NCBI GenBank assembly: GCA_030562195.1
Contig: JAUJPP010000005.1
Location: 372,001-436,000, forward strand
DNA length: 64,000 bases
From: Nipponacmea schrenckii
Taxonomy: Eukaryota > Mollusca > Gastropoda > Lottiidae
Reading direction: 5' to 3'
The notes under the pieces are model-generated. The model made no database searches. It was not told where the DNA came from and worked only from the letters and a program-made list of their open reading frames with translations. A program made the translations under genes and the position numbers. Positions 22,806 through 34,899 of the stretch are shown here, in pieces (position 1 is the first letter of the stretch; every line of letters begins with the position of its first letter).

Positions 22806-24394
22806 TTATACGCCCACATGGAAATGTGGACGTATATTGCCGTCGCCCCTGTCCGTCCACATTTGTTGTATCCGCGATACAGGCTACAGTTTTTATCCGA
22901 TTTTAATTTAGATAGGTATACATGTATATATTGATGATATCTCGGTCAAGTTCGAAAATGGAAATTATCGCATGAACGGTTTTTGAGTTATTGCACTAGA
23001 TTTAGTAAAAACGCGTCAAATTTGGGTTGTATCCACAATAGAGGCTACAGTATTTATCCGATCTTAATGAAACTTGGTATACATGTATATATTGATGATA
23101 TCTCGGTCAAGTTCAAAAATGGAAATTATTGCATGAACGGTTTTTAAGTTATTGCCCTTGACTTAGTAAAAACGCGTCAAATTTGGGTTAAATCCACGAT
23201 AAGGGCTACAGTTTTTATCCGATCTTAATGAAACTTGGTACACATGTATATATTAAGGATATCTGGGTCAAGTTCGAAAATGGAAATTATTGCATGAACG
23301 GGTTTTAAGTTATTGCCCTTGACTTAGTAAAAACGCGTAAAATTTGGGTTAAATCCACGACAGAGGCTACAGTTTTTATCCGATCTTAATAAACCTTGGT
23401 ACACATGTATATATTAAGGATATCTCGGTCAAGTTCGAAAATGGAAATTTTCGCATGAACGGTTTTTGAGTTATTGCCCTTGACTTAGTAAAAACGCGTC
23501 AAATTTGGGTTGTATCCACAATAGAAGCTACAGTTTTTATCCGATCTTAATGAAACTTGGTATACATGTATATATTGATGATATTTCGGTCAAGTTCGAA
23601 AATGGAAATTATCGAATGAACGGATTTTGAGTTATTGCCCTTGACTTAGTAAAAACGCATCAAATTTGTGTTGTATCCACGATAGAGGCTACAGTTTTAT
23701 CCGATCTTAATGAAACCTGGTATACATGTATATATGGATGATATCTCGGTCAAGTTCAAAAATAGAAATTATCGAATGAACGGATTTTGGGTTATTGCCC
23801 ATGACTGAGAAAAAACGCGTCAAATTTGGGTTGTATCCACGATAGAGGCTACAGTTTTTATCCGATCTTAATGAAACTTGGTATACATGTATATATTGAT
23901 CAGATCTCAGTCAAGTTCGAAAATGGAAATATCGAATGAACGGTTTTTGAGTTATTGCCCTTGACTTAGTAAAAACGCGTCAAATTTGGGTTGTATCCAC
24001 AATAGAAGCTACAGTTTTTATCCGATCTTAATGAAACTTGGTATACATGTATATATTGATGATATTTCGGTCAAGTTCGAAAATGGAAATTGTCGAATGA
24101 ACGGATTTTGAGTTATTGCCCTTGACTTAGTAAAAACGCGTCAAATTTGGGTTGTATCCACGATCGAGGCTACAGTTTTATCCGATCTTAATGAAACCTG
24201 GTATACATGTATATATTGATGATATCTCGGTCAAGTTCAAAAATAGAAATTATCGAATGAACGGATTTTGAGTTATTGCCCATGACTGAGTAAAAACGCG
24301 CCAACTTTGGGCTGTATCAACGATAGAGGCTAAAGTTTTTATCCAATCTTAATGAAACTTGGTATGCATGTATATATTATCGACTGAACGGATT
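22805..24394 (+). mobile_element. CGCCCAC-type element, ~10 units of 161 bp
   Basis: Starts TTTTTTATACGCCCACATGG with the hairpin CCACATGGAAATGTGG. Units then follow at 161-bp spacing, read from GAGTTATTGC or AAGTTATTGC landmarks at 22985, 23146, 23307 and 23468. Each contains ACTTGGTATACATGTATATA and GATATCTCGGTCAAGTTCGA. No coding capacity. The right end is overrun by the next element start at 24395. Confidence 0.75.
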
Positions 24395-25797
24395 TTGATA
24401 CGCCCACATGAATATGTGGACGTATATTGTCGTCGCCCCTGTCCGTCGGTCCGTCGGTCTGTCGGTCCATCGGTCCATCAACATTTGTTGTAGGCACTAT
24501 AGAAGCTACAATTTTAATGAAACTTGGTATGAGCATTGGTATTGATAAGACGGCAGTCAAGTTCAATTTGGATGATTTTTCGATAAACGGTTTTTGAGTT
24601 ATTGCCCCTGCCACTATATTTGTTGTAGACACAATAGAAGCTAAAATTTTAATGAAGCTTGGTGTGAGCATTGGAATTGATAAGACGGCGGTCAAGCTCG
24701 AATTTGAAGATTTTTCGATGAACTTGTTTTAAGTTATTGCCCTTGACTTATTTACATCACGTCAAAATTTATTGTTGATGCAATAGAAGCTACAATTTTC
24801 AATGCATTTGAATGAAACTTGGTATGAGCATTGGAATTGATAAGGCGGTGGTTAGGTTCAAATTTGACGATTTTTTGATGAATTGTTTGAGTAATTGCCC
24901 TTGACTAAGTAAAATTAGGTAAAAATTAATTTTCTGTAGACACTATAGAAGCTACAATTATCTATGGATTTTAATGAAACTTGGTATGAGCATTGGAAAT
25001 TTTCAATGGATTTAAATGAAAGCTGGCGTGAGCATTGAAATTGATAAGACGACGGTCAAGTTCGAATTTGAAGACTTTTCGATGAACAGTTTTTGAGTTA
25101 TTGCCCCTGACTGCCCTGAAAATTGTATTGTGGGTTAAATAGAAGCTACAATTTTCAATGGATTTTGATGAAACTTGGTGTGTGCATGGGAATTGCTTAG
25201 ACAACGGTGGAGTTCGAATTTGGCAATTTTTTTGATGAACATTTTTTGAGTTATTGCCCTTGACGTAGTAAAATCTTGTCAAAATTTTAGTTTCGATGCA
25301 ATAAATCCTCCAATTTTCAGAGGATTTTCATGAAACTTGGTGTGAGCATTGGAATTGATTAGACCTCAGTCAAGTTTGAATTTGACAGTTTTTCAATTTA
25401 CTGTTTTGAGTTATTGCCCTTGACTTCATGAAATTGCGTCAAGATTCTATTGTGGCTTCAATAAAGAGCTTTAATATTCAAAAGGTTTTGATGGAACTTG
25501 GTGTAAGCATCAGAATAGATAAGACATTAGTCAAGTTTGAATTTCCGATATTTTTGTTTTTGTTTTATTGCCCTTGACTTAGTAATATTGCGTCAAAAAT
25601 ATTTGAAGCAAAATAAGCTACAATTTTTTAATAGATTTGATGAAAGTTGGTATGAGTATTGAAATAGATAAGATGGTGGTTAAAATTTAATTTGACGATT
25701 TTCCATGAACAGTTTTGAGTTTTTGCCCTTGACTTCAATATCATTTTCAGGGTAATAGAGATTTTCAAGAACAGAAGTAAAATGTTGATTTGATATT
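24395..25797 (+). mobile_element. CGCCCAC-type element, diverged units
   Basis: A new start, GATACGCCCACATGAATATG with GTCGGTCCGTCGGTC, is followed by more diverged units with GAAGCTACAATTTTAATGAA and GGTATGAGCATTGGAATTGA. Unit spacing drifts and degenerates to 25797. No coding capacity. Confidence 0.65.
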
Positions 25798-25798
25798 T

Positions 25799-27640
25799 AC
25801 TTTTTATACGCCCACGTGAAAATGTGGACGTATATTGCCATCACCCCTGTCCGTCTGTCGGTCTGTCGGTCCGCCGTCCGTCCGTCAACAATTACTTGTG
25901 TACGCCCACTTCAGCAAACAGAATATTCCATGTTTTTTCATTTAATCAAGGGTAATAACTCATAAACCGACGTCTGGAATCGCACCATTTTTTAAGTTGT
26001 CCGAGATGTTATTAAGATGAATACACATACCAAGTTTCATGCAAATCGGATAAAAACTTAAACTACAGCTTCAATTGCATACAAAAGTAAATTTAATCAA
26101 GGGCAATAACTCATAAACAGACATCTGGCGAGATATTATTAAGATGAATACACATACCAAGTTTCATTCAAATCGGATAAAAACTACAGCTTCTATTGCA
26201 TACAAAAGTAAATTTTAACGTTTTTTCATTTATTCAAGGGCCATAACTCATAATCCGACATCTGGCGAGATATTATCAAGATGAATACACATACCAAGTT
26301 TCATTCATATCGGATGAAAACTATAGCTTCTATTGCATACACAGGAGCCGCGGTGGCTCAGATGGTTAGACGCTTGCTCGCTAACCTGAAGGTCCAGGGT
26401 TCAATCCCGGCAAAGGTCGAGATGAACTTTCGGATTTTTCAACCCGGTTTCCCCTTGTCAGTGATGCAGGTCGGAGGAACTGACATGGAAAAAGCGTCTA
26501 GTCGTTCGGATGGGACAATAAACCGAGGCCCCGTGTGCTACAGGCTGTGCACGTTAAAGATCCCTCGACAGTTGGAAATCGCAAAAAGAGTAGGCTAATG
26601 CCGCTGTCCTGGCAAAATTTCCCTCATTGCACACTGCATGGCGTTGCCCGTCTTCATTAGCCCATAAGGTGCAGAAGAGTAGGACGTAAAACTCCATTCA
26701 TTTCATTTCATTTCTATTGCATACACAAGTAAATTTTAACGTTTTTTCATTTATTCAAGGGCCATAACTCATAAACCGACATCTGGCGAGATATATATCA
26801 AGATGAATACACATACCAAGTTTCATTCATATCGGATGAAAACTATAGCTTCTATTGCATACACAAGTACATTTTAACGTTTTTTCATTTAATCAAGGGC
26901 CATAACTCATAAACCGACATCTGGAATCGTGCCATTTTCGTACTTGTCTGAGATATAATCAAGATGAATACACATACCAAGTTTCATTCAACGGATAAAA
27001 ACTACAGCTTCTATTGCATACAGAAGTAAATTTTAACATTTTCTCATTTAATCAAGGGCAATAACTCATAAACAGACATCTGGCGAGATATTATCAAGAT
27101 GAATACACATACCAAGTTTCATTCAAATCGGATAAAAACTACAGCTTCTATTGCATACAAAAGTAAATTTTAACGTTTTTTCATTTAATCAAGGGCAATA
27201 ACTCATAAACCGACATCTGGCGAGATATTATCAAGATGAATACACATACCAGGTTTCATTAAAATCGGATGCAAACTATAGCTTCTATTGTGTACACAAG
27301 TAAATTTTAACGTTTTTTCATTTAATCAAGGGCCATAACTCATAAACCGGCATCTGGAATCGTGCCATTTTGCGAACTTGTCCGAGATATTATCAAGATA
27401 AATACACATACCAAGTTTCATTCAAATCGGATGAAAACTACAGCTTCTATTGCGTACACAAGTAAATTTTACCGTTTATCCATTTAATCAAGGGCCATAA
27501 CTCATAAACCGACGTCTGGAATCGTGCCATTTTCGAACTTGTCCAAGATATTATCAGGATGAATACACATACCAAGTTTCATTCAAATCGGATAATAACT
27601 ACAGCTTCTATTGCACATTTTCATGTTGGCGTATAAAAAG
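25799..27640 (-). mobile_element. CGCCCAC-type element with inverted ends, tandem units antisense
   Basis: Left end ACTTTTTATACGCCCACGTG, right end CATGTTGGCGTATAAAAAG, an inverted pair. Units run antisense (AATCAAGGGCAATAACTCAT, TACCAAGTTTCATTCAAATC, ACTACAGCTTCTATTGCATA) at variable spacing because some lack the GAATCGTGCCATTTTCG block. Carries a SINE at 26344-26711. Confidence 0.72.
26344..26711 (+). mobile_element. tRNA-derived SINE with 16-bp target duplication
   Basis: The 5' part is tRNA-like: box A region TGGCTCAGATGGTTAGA (from 26354) and box B GGTTCAATCCC (26398-26408), spaced as in an internal Pol III promoter. A ~280-bp body follows (GTGCACGTTAAAGATCCC, CCGCTGTCCTGGCAAAATTT, TTGCCCGTCTTCATTAGCCC), ending in an (ATTTC)n tail. 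TTCTATTGCATACACA is duplicated exactly at 26328-26343 and 26712-26727, which fixes the ends. SINEs have no protein and rely on a LINE partner, not identified here. The internal stretch that happens to be open is not coding. Confidence 0.93.
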
Positions 27641-28240
27641 TGAAGGAGGAAAAAACCCGAAAGTGGAGATAATCCCTGATCGGTTCTCATAAATCATTTC
27701 CTTTTTGGAGTTGATTATTGGGGATTTAATAAGTTGATAACTAAACTCACTTGTATATAGGACTGACCCTTGTATATGATGCCTGGTGTGAATAATGTAT
27801 GGTCATGCATTATAACTTAAATATTTAAATAAATTTTACTAATGAGATTCGTTTTAGCCGCTGAATTCCGCCTATTTTTTTTTTGTCAGCCATGTCAGCT
27901 AGTTAAAAACTGGTCAGCTGAAAAAAAAAAATCAAAATTTTTCAGCGGTTCCTGCCTCTACATGTATTTGTCATATTGAAGGTTTCGAATTCTTTTAATT
28001 CTTGAGTGATCGAAAAGTCCCGAGAGCAGTGGGCATTATCATCTAAGAATCTGTCAAGAAAACACAATGAAACAGATAAAAGCAAGTAAAAAATAATAAA
28101 GAATTCAAGATTGTCTACGAATCCCACGAATCGACTACAAATCTTACGAATCGGATACAAATCCTAAGATTTATCGATTCATAGCTATTCGCGAGATTCG
28201 CTATTCTTGTCCATGTACACTCAATATTGTGACTGAATTA
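27641..28240. other. No gene; foldback and CGAATC repeats only
   Basis: AT-rich. 27858-27948 is a small foldback bounded by CCGCTGAA and TTCAGCGG. 28115-28205 has degenerate TACGAATC/ACAAATCC direct repeats. Nothing else was recognised. Confidence 0.6.
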
Positions 28241-30955
28241 CCTTTTCCCTTATTGCAGTAACCAAAATACCACGCGCCATATTACTGTGACCAAATTACC
28301 TTGTGCCGGTGTGACAGTTTGAGATGTCCAGCAGTTTGAAATGTCCAATGGCACATGCGCACTAGTCGCGGACATTTCAAACTGTGACCGAGACAGTTTG
28401 AGATGTCCGGGCGTGTTAGGATGTCCATTTTGGAAAGACATGTTATTTTAAACAAATAAGCATAAGTTGTGAGTTGTCAAAATTGTGGAAGATTTGAAAG
28501 CTGTTTGCTATTAAAAGGGATTTAGATGAAATTTTCAGAGACTAACATCTACCAACGGTGCCAACTTCTATAAATGATTTGAAGAAGCGATTTTGGGTGA
28601 AGACAAGACTAGAGACATGTCTCAACACTCAGTCAGTGTCAGTAGGCTAGTAGGCTAGGCCCCCAGGGAACTAGGCCTAATCGTGTAGTAGACTAAAAGA
28701 AAGAAGAAGACATGATGTTCCTTACAACTCCTTACAAGGCACGGGTCGTGATTCAAAAAATGGTGAAACAGTCAGTATATTCTACCTTTTTTGCTGGGTA
28801 AATATTTACTCTTTAAACTAAATTTATAATTTGTGTTCAAAAGTCCTAGGCTAGGGAAGAACAGAAAAATGAGTTCTGCATGTTTCAGTTTCATTTCCAG
28901 TCTAGCCCCAATAGGCCTGGCTTATAAAATAAAACACACAAACATAGGCCTAGTTCACAACCATTTTGCATCTCTACCATTTGTGAAAAGGTTCTTAATA
29001 TCAAGAAAATCTTTCATGTAGGCCATTTTGAAATCTTCAAGACTGTAGTATAGGACTAGCAGATAGCCTATTTCATACTCAGAATAGACCTTAACAATCC
29101 AAAAAATAAAAAGATAAATTAAAATACTTTCTATTGTTTCAATCCAATATCCCATGTCCATCAATCTTAATATGTGATTTGAATAATAAAATATTACAAA
29201 TTGATCCATTGTAATTTGTTGTATAAATATAGCTTAAAATATTTATTTCTTTTACTTCTATAGGCAAAATGGATCAACATGGACTATTGGAGAAAATTTT
29301 TTGTACAAACTTACAAACTTTGCCATTGGAATGATACTGAAAAACGACTAGAACCTACATTAGTGAAAGATGTGCCTTAGGTATCAGTGAATGTAATCTG
29401 TTTACATTTAAAGACCTTTATTGTGCTTTAACAACGAACTGTCCAGATGCTGTGGTTTCCAAAGTTTAAAAAAATTCAATTGTTGTAATTTAATAATGAT
29501 GTTTTCAATATATTGAAAGGGGCACTACATGTTCTGCAAAAACAATCAATGAACATGTATTATAACCAGAGTTTTGTGCTTTTACAAATTTACTTTGCTG
29601 AACAGTCAATGTCAAGGGTACAATTAGCTGCCAAAAAACATCTGACAGATATAAACTGGAATCTAGAACAATCTGACCTTCACCAACCCTCCATTCCCAT
29701 GCTTGAAGCAAATTGTCTAATTCCAGCTGGAAAGATATCAATCATAGCTTTTACATTTAGGTGGAATATTTCTTGATATATTCTTTATTTTTCTCAACTT
29801 GAAAAGAACAATGGCTATGCTACATCTTCAATGGCACCTTTATCAAATATTTGAGGCCACTGGTTAGGTGGCAAGTTACTTTAACCCATGAAAAAATATT
29901 ATAGATTTTATTCAAGTCGGCCCACGTGCACATGCATCAATATCACTATTCTCAAGATTGCAGTTCCCAGAAATGCTGATGTCAAATTAATCCAAACGCC
30001 AAATTTCAATAATGTCAATTCCTGTTTACAGAAAAGGAGTTAAAAAGTAGGCCTAGGCCTAGCCTAAGTTTGATTGCTCGGAATAGTCAATTTTTCGAAA
30101 ATCTCAGTTATGACTGTAGCCCAAGCAGCTGTTAAAAAAGAAAACTTTTATAGAAAACAATGAAAGATTGTTAGGTTGCGATCTTTATCAATTGTGGATG
30201 AAAATGTTTAAAAAATAGAGAAGATAATCGGTCCTGGTTGATCGTCAGTTTCTCTGTATATTATTTAGTCACTACCTTTTCCTCGTACAAGTTCAAGGTC
30301 GATCAATCAAAGTTTTCGTCGTTTAACTTTGTAAGTTATTGTGCAGAGTTGTATGTCATTTAGAAAGGTTTTGAAAAAATAAAAAAATAAAGCAAGAAGT
30401 ATTCAATATTACGATGAAAAGGAAATAGGCTAAAAATGATTCGGAAATTGTATGATCGAAAGTTTATAAATGTAGCATTTAGCAACTACCTTGAGTTAGC
30501 TTAGTACAACAAAGTTGTGAAAATACGATCGTCTTATTTTGCCTAAAGTTGAATACTGAGGGATTTTTTGGCATTGTGAAACGTTTTTATTAAAGTAAAA
30601 TGGAGTATGAAATGATTTCATGTCACCCTTCAACATTACTTAAACTAAATATTTTGAGAAAATGTAAATTATCTATAAAATTGGACATCTGAAACTGGCG
30701 AAATAAAATGTTCACCGTCACACGCTATGACGTTCGATCAACGCATGCGTAATACAAATTGGACATCTCAAACTGGTGGACATCTCAAACTGCTACACCG
30801 GTATTACTGTGACCAAAATACCACGTGCCCGTATTTCTGTGAATAACACGTGCCCGTATCACTGTGACGAAAAAAACCTTGTGCCTGTATTACTGTGACC
30901 AAAAACTTTGTGCCCGTATTACTGTGACCATAAATGACCTTCCATACAATTATTT
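28241..30955. repeat. ~29-bp imperfect tandem repeat, interrupted by a transposon
   Basis: Units of the form GTATTACTGTGACCAAAA plus CTTTGTGCCC flank the element on both sides (28241-28309 and 30798-30955). This shows that a single short tandem array was split by the insertion at 28310-30797. Confidence 0.8.
28310..30797. mobile_element. 2.5-kb DNA transposon with CCGG target duplication, no recognised transposase
   Basis: Ends are TGTGACAGTTTGAGATGTCC and its partner GGACATCTCAAACTGCTACA. Each end contains a second inner copy of the CAGTTTGARATGTCC motif, in one or both orientations. CCGG flanks both sides (28306-28309 and 30798-30801) and would be single in the restored host repeat. The interior is AT-rich. 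The longest + frame (29513-29776, 87 codons) matches nothing I recognise, so it is probably non-autonomous. Superfamily unassigned. Confidence 0.75.
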
Positions 30956-31339
30956 CAGGACCTCAAAAATAAATGCTGGTGAAGTAAGTAAGTAAGACTT
31001 ACTGTAGTGGTTACGTACAAAGCCAATAGCTAATAAAAACATTCGAAACGAAACTAATAAAATACGAAGGAAAGTTAGGTCTATATATTTTAATTAGACC
31101 GAGGAGAGTCTCTTATTATATGACAATTCTGGCTTTGTAAAATCCCACATAGACAATTTTCTCAGCTCCAATAATAACCGGGATGCTAAACGCATTCGTC
31201 GTGACGGTAGTAAAGTACCCTGTTTAGAGGATTATCTATTTTTATGTCATTATTGAAAAAACTTTTTTTCTAAGCAATCAGATGCATTTGATTTGAAACG
31301 CCCACATTGCAATGACTGATTTTAAGAGTAGGTTCCTCC
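30956..31339. other. No gene recognised
   Basis: Contains a short AAGTAAGTAAGTAAG run and, near 31298, an ACGCCCACATTGCAATG that resembles a CGCCCAC-type terminus. It leads into the second Penelope-like element. Confidence 0.5.
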
Positions 31340-32925
31340 TTGACTGTACTCCAAGGCATTTTCTATGCACTTTATCTGGTGTCGTTTAATATTGTTTTTC
31401 AGTATCCAATATCCATCCATAACAAATTGGACAGAAACAATATGATTATCTTTCTGCCAAACCTGATTGCAGTGTCAGAACACATTGATCATTTCTTACT
31501 ACCACTAGCATGTCAAGATCGAGTCTACCTTAAGGACACAACTGGCTTTGTCAATAATATAAAAAATCTCCAAGTCGCTGCAAATGCTATTTTAATTTCT
31601 ATTGATGTAACTTCTATGTACACCAATATCGACAACACTACTGGCCTAATGGCAGTTCGCAAAGCTTTTGATAGAAACCCAGATCCAGACAGACCCGACG
31701 ATGCAATTCTACAGCTTTTATGCAGATATTTCAACGATTTCAATTTAACGGTAAATCATATCTACAAACGTCAGGCACAACCATGGGCAAACGATTCGCC
31801 CCTTCGTACGCAAACATTTGTCTATTTTACCCACTTTTTACGGACGCTTTTTAGATGACATTTTCATGGTTTGGACTTAATCTATAGAACAGTTTTGGCA
31901 ATTCTTTGAAATCCTCAACAACCACCACCCGTCCATCAAACTAACAGCCGACGTCAGCCACAAAAGCGTAGATTTTCTCGATACCACTGTCTTTAAAGGA
32001 GATTCCATAGCAGAGACTAATAAATTAGATATTAAAGTATATTTCAAAGAAACCGACACTCATCAACTTTTGCATAAGAGCTCATTTCATCCAAAACATA
32101 CTTTTTCTGGAATAATTAAGTCACAAGTTTTACGATTTCATCGAATTTGCACAAGGTCTTTTGATTTCAACCAAGCCTGTACGATTGTTTTCTCAAAACT
32201 GAAAGAGCGTGGATACTCTAAACGATTTTTACGGAACATAAATATTCCGCTTTAGCACAAATAGCAGCTAAAAATAGACTTTATGCCGAAGAACCTCAAG
32301 GTTTAAGGAGTGCCCCATGCATGTCAACCAGATGCAAAACATGTCCCTTTATATTAGAAACGCATTATTTTCTAAGTAACTCTACGAATAAAAGATCCAA
32401 GAGCACCTAACATGTGAAAACCCGAATGTAATATACTTAATTTCATGTAAAAAATGTCCCAAACAATATATCGGGGAAACAAAGAACAAATTACGCACTC
32501 GTTTTAATGCTCACAGATCAGATATTAAATTAAAAAAAGACAAGCCAGTTTCTAATCATTTCAATCTTGACGACCATTCACTTGACGATCTCACCCTTAC
32601 CCCAATTGAGCGCATAGAAATCGACCTGCCCAAAGATGAAACTACCAAATTCCGTCAATCTAGGAAAGCCCATTGGATTGAGACATTAAATACAGCAAGA
32701 CCCATAGGACTGAATATTCACCATAGTGTGGGCATAGCACCCTTTGTATTTCCATTTAATACAACCAGTAATATAGCAAGTAAGATAGTTCAAACCCATT
32801 ATAAGAGTCTTCAAGAGAAATTTCCTCATGTCTATAAACAGAAAATGATAGTGGCATATTCAAAAAATCAGAACTTAAATGACAACCTTGTTCATAGCAA
32901 ACTAAAAACAATCTGTACTTAACAG
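31340..32925 (+). pseudogene. Second Penelope-like element: broken RT plus GIY-YIG
   Basis: Conserved pieces appear in order but in different frames. RT entry: HIDHFLLPLACQDRVYLKDT and ILISIDVTSMYTNI (31480-31625). Motif B: GTTMGKRFAPSYANI (about 31770-31820). Catalytic GRFLDDIFMVW (about 31842-31875). Thumb: HPSIKLTADVSHKSVDFLDT to FSKLKERGYSKRFLRNI. Then a CxxxxCxxC linker (CMSTRCKTCPF) and a GIY-YIG domain (VIYLISCKKCPKQYIGETKN, about 32430-32500). A stop follows VWT, and at least three frameshifts separate the blocks. It is a different subfamily from 17156-18472, with little residue identity outside motifs. Dead copy; family call secure. Confidence 0.85.
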
Positions 32926-33565
32926 GTACTATACTTCTCGCCGATTGGGAGAGTTATTTTATTTTTTCTAATTTCAGATCAGAAGAGAAGAAAATCATCC
33001 AACAGATCCAGATCCCAATTTCTCAATAAAATATTTGTTCCATCCTAGGCCTGTACATTTGGGAGATTCAATCCCTCCCTTCCCCGAAACCCAATATAAA
33101 TCGACTTGCCAGAAGATGAAATTTCCAAATTTCGTCAATCTAGAGAAGCCCATTGGATTGAGACATTAAATACAGCAAGGACTTCATATCCATCACAGTG
33201 TAGGCATAGCACCCTTTGTCTTCCCTTCAATACAACCAGTAAGCAAGCAAGCAAGATAGTTCAAACCCATTATAAGAGTCTTCAAGAAAAATTCCCTCAT
33301 GTCTATAAGCGGAATGATAGTTGCATATTCCTCTTATAAAACTTGAATGACAACCTTGTTCATAGCAAACTAAAAACAATCTGTACTTAACAGGTACTAT
33401 ATTTCTCGCCGATTGGGCGGGTTATTACTTTTTTTTTCTAATTTCAGATCAGAACAGAACAGAAGAAAATCATTCAACAGATCCAGATCCCCATTTCTCA
33501 ATAAAATAATTGTTCCACCCTAGGAATGTACATCTGGGAGAATCAATCCCTTCCTTCCCCGAAAT
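32620..33565 (+). repeat. Tandem duplication of a Penelope-like 3' end (2 x ~470 bp)
   Basis: ATCGACCTGCCCAAAGATGA at 32623 and ATCGACTTGCCAGAAGATGA at 33102 start two parallel copies. Both run through AAGAGTCTTCAAGA(G/A)AAATT, AACAGGTACTATA and CTAATTTCAGATCAGAA to TTCCCCGAAA. The second copy has small indels and encodes only broken C-terminal GIY-YIG residues. Confidence 0.85.
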
Positions 33566-34899
33566 TTAATTAAAATTCAAGAAAAATCTTTCATCATTTA
33601 CCGATAATTCTTGTCAACCTCTCAGACAAATTGGCTACCAGTATAAATGTGGGCGTATTACGATGGCCATCGCCCTTTAAACTGTCTTCTTCCATACAGT
33701 CTGTTTCATTGTTTCAAATATCAAACCCAGCACATACAGTGTTTATTCTGATTGGATCAAAATTTAAACAAACCAATTAAAAGTTTAGAATTTCAAACCA
33801 GCAAAATCTGAACAATTCTTATATTTTTTCCATGTCAACACAAATGAAGCAAAACAGGAAGACTACAAAGAAGATCCAGCCAAAAATTGAGAAAAGAATT
33901 AGAATGAACAGAATAATGAACAACAAACATCAATTGGGAATTGTAAGTGTTTTATTTTAATTCTGTGAGGAATTTACTAATGGGATTTTTTAAAAGAAAT
34001 ATAATCTAATTTGTTTTAAGGGAAATAAGCTTTACAATTGCCGACATACATCAGAATTTGGATAGTATATTTTTATATTCAGTGATTTTAATTTCCAATT
34101 CCAGATGGAAACGACGTCATCTACATTAGTACCAACCAACTGTTTTAGCCAAGATCTTTTGAACGTAAAATTTATCATCTGACAAAACAGAATTCTCGAA
34201 AGTAAACAGAATTCCAGAACGTAGAGCACTAGAGTCAAGTAAGAAGTGATATTCTTTAATTTTTAAATAATAACACAATATACATATTCCAAACCAATAA
34301 ATTGATTTGATACTGGATTTTTCAGTATTATCAATCATTGATAAAATATTATACACTCACATCAGTACTGAAAAATTTGCACTAAAAAATCGTTACACAA
34401 TATACTTTATAATGCTAATGCCTGTGTCAGTACTTCAGGGAGTTGTCTCGGTGTCAGTTTTAAACCTCAAATACCAAAAGCACAATTTCTACATCCAGAA
34501 AGACAGACAGGAATGTATTTGTGGTACTATTACTACTACTTGTTAAAATGGCCCTTACTTACAATTGTTACAAGCTATGCTCGATTCTATTTCAGCCTTT
34601 TCCTTCTAAGAGCTTATAATTTTCTTAAGAAGAACGTTTGTAGCTTCCATGATTATTATTATAATTTATTCCTACGTAACCTTCACAATTTTATTCTGTT
34701 ATACATAATCAACAGGTCGCGTATTTTAATAACTTAACGTAGTTAAAGATTAGGTCATGTGGCTTGAGCACTGCCTCTTGTCTGTAAGACATCTAAGATA
34801 TAAGTTAACAAAACTAGTTTCAAAGTAGTTTTCTTCCATTTCCATTGGAAGTTGATACCCTAGTTTCCTAAGTAACTTAACATAGTTCTTGAAGTAAAT
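33566..34899. other. No gene recognised
   Basis: AT-rich. One CGCCCAC-type terminus is suggested at about 33645 (ATGTGGGCGTATTACGATGG). Open frames up to about 80 codons (34032-34737, both strands) have no recognisable motif and overlap each other, so I do not call them. Confidence 0.5.

Noticed and set aside
26344..26415. Possible functional tRNA gene
   Set aside because: Box A and box B fit, but there is no credible acceptor stem or anticodon arm and a SINE body follows.
26281..26598. 105-codon open frame at the SINE
   Set aside because: It starts in a tandem-repeat element and runs through the tRNA-derived region of a SINE with clear target duplications.
29505..29776. Overlapping frames on both strands inside the CCGG element
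   Set aside because: Neither shows a recognised motif and they overlap each other; insufficient to call a gene.
34032..34737. Several 68-79-codon frames before the satellite
   Set aside because: AT-rich, mutually overlapping, with no motif or splice context.
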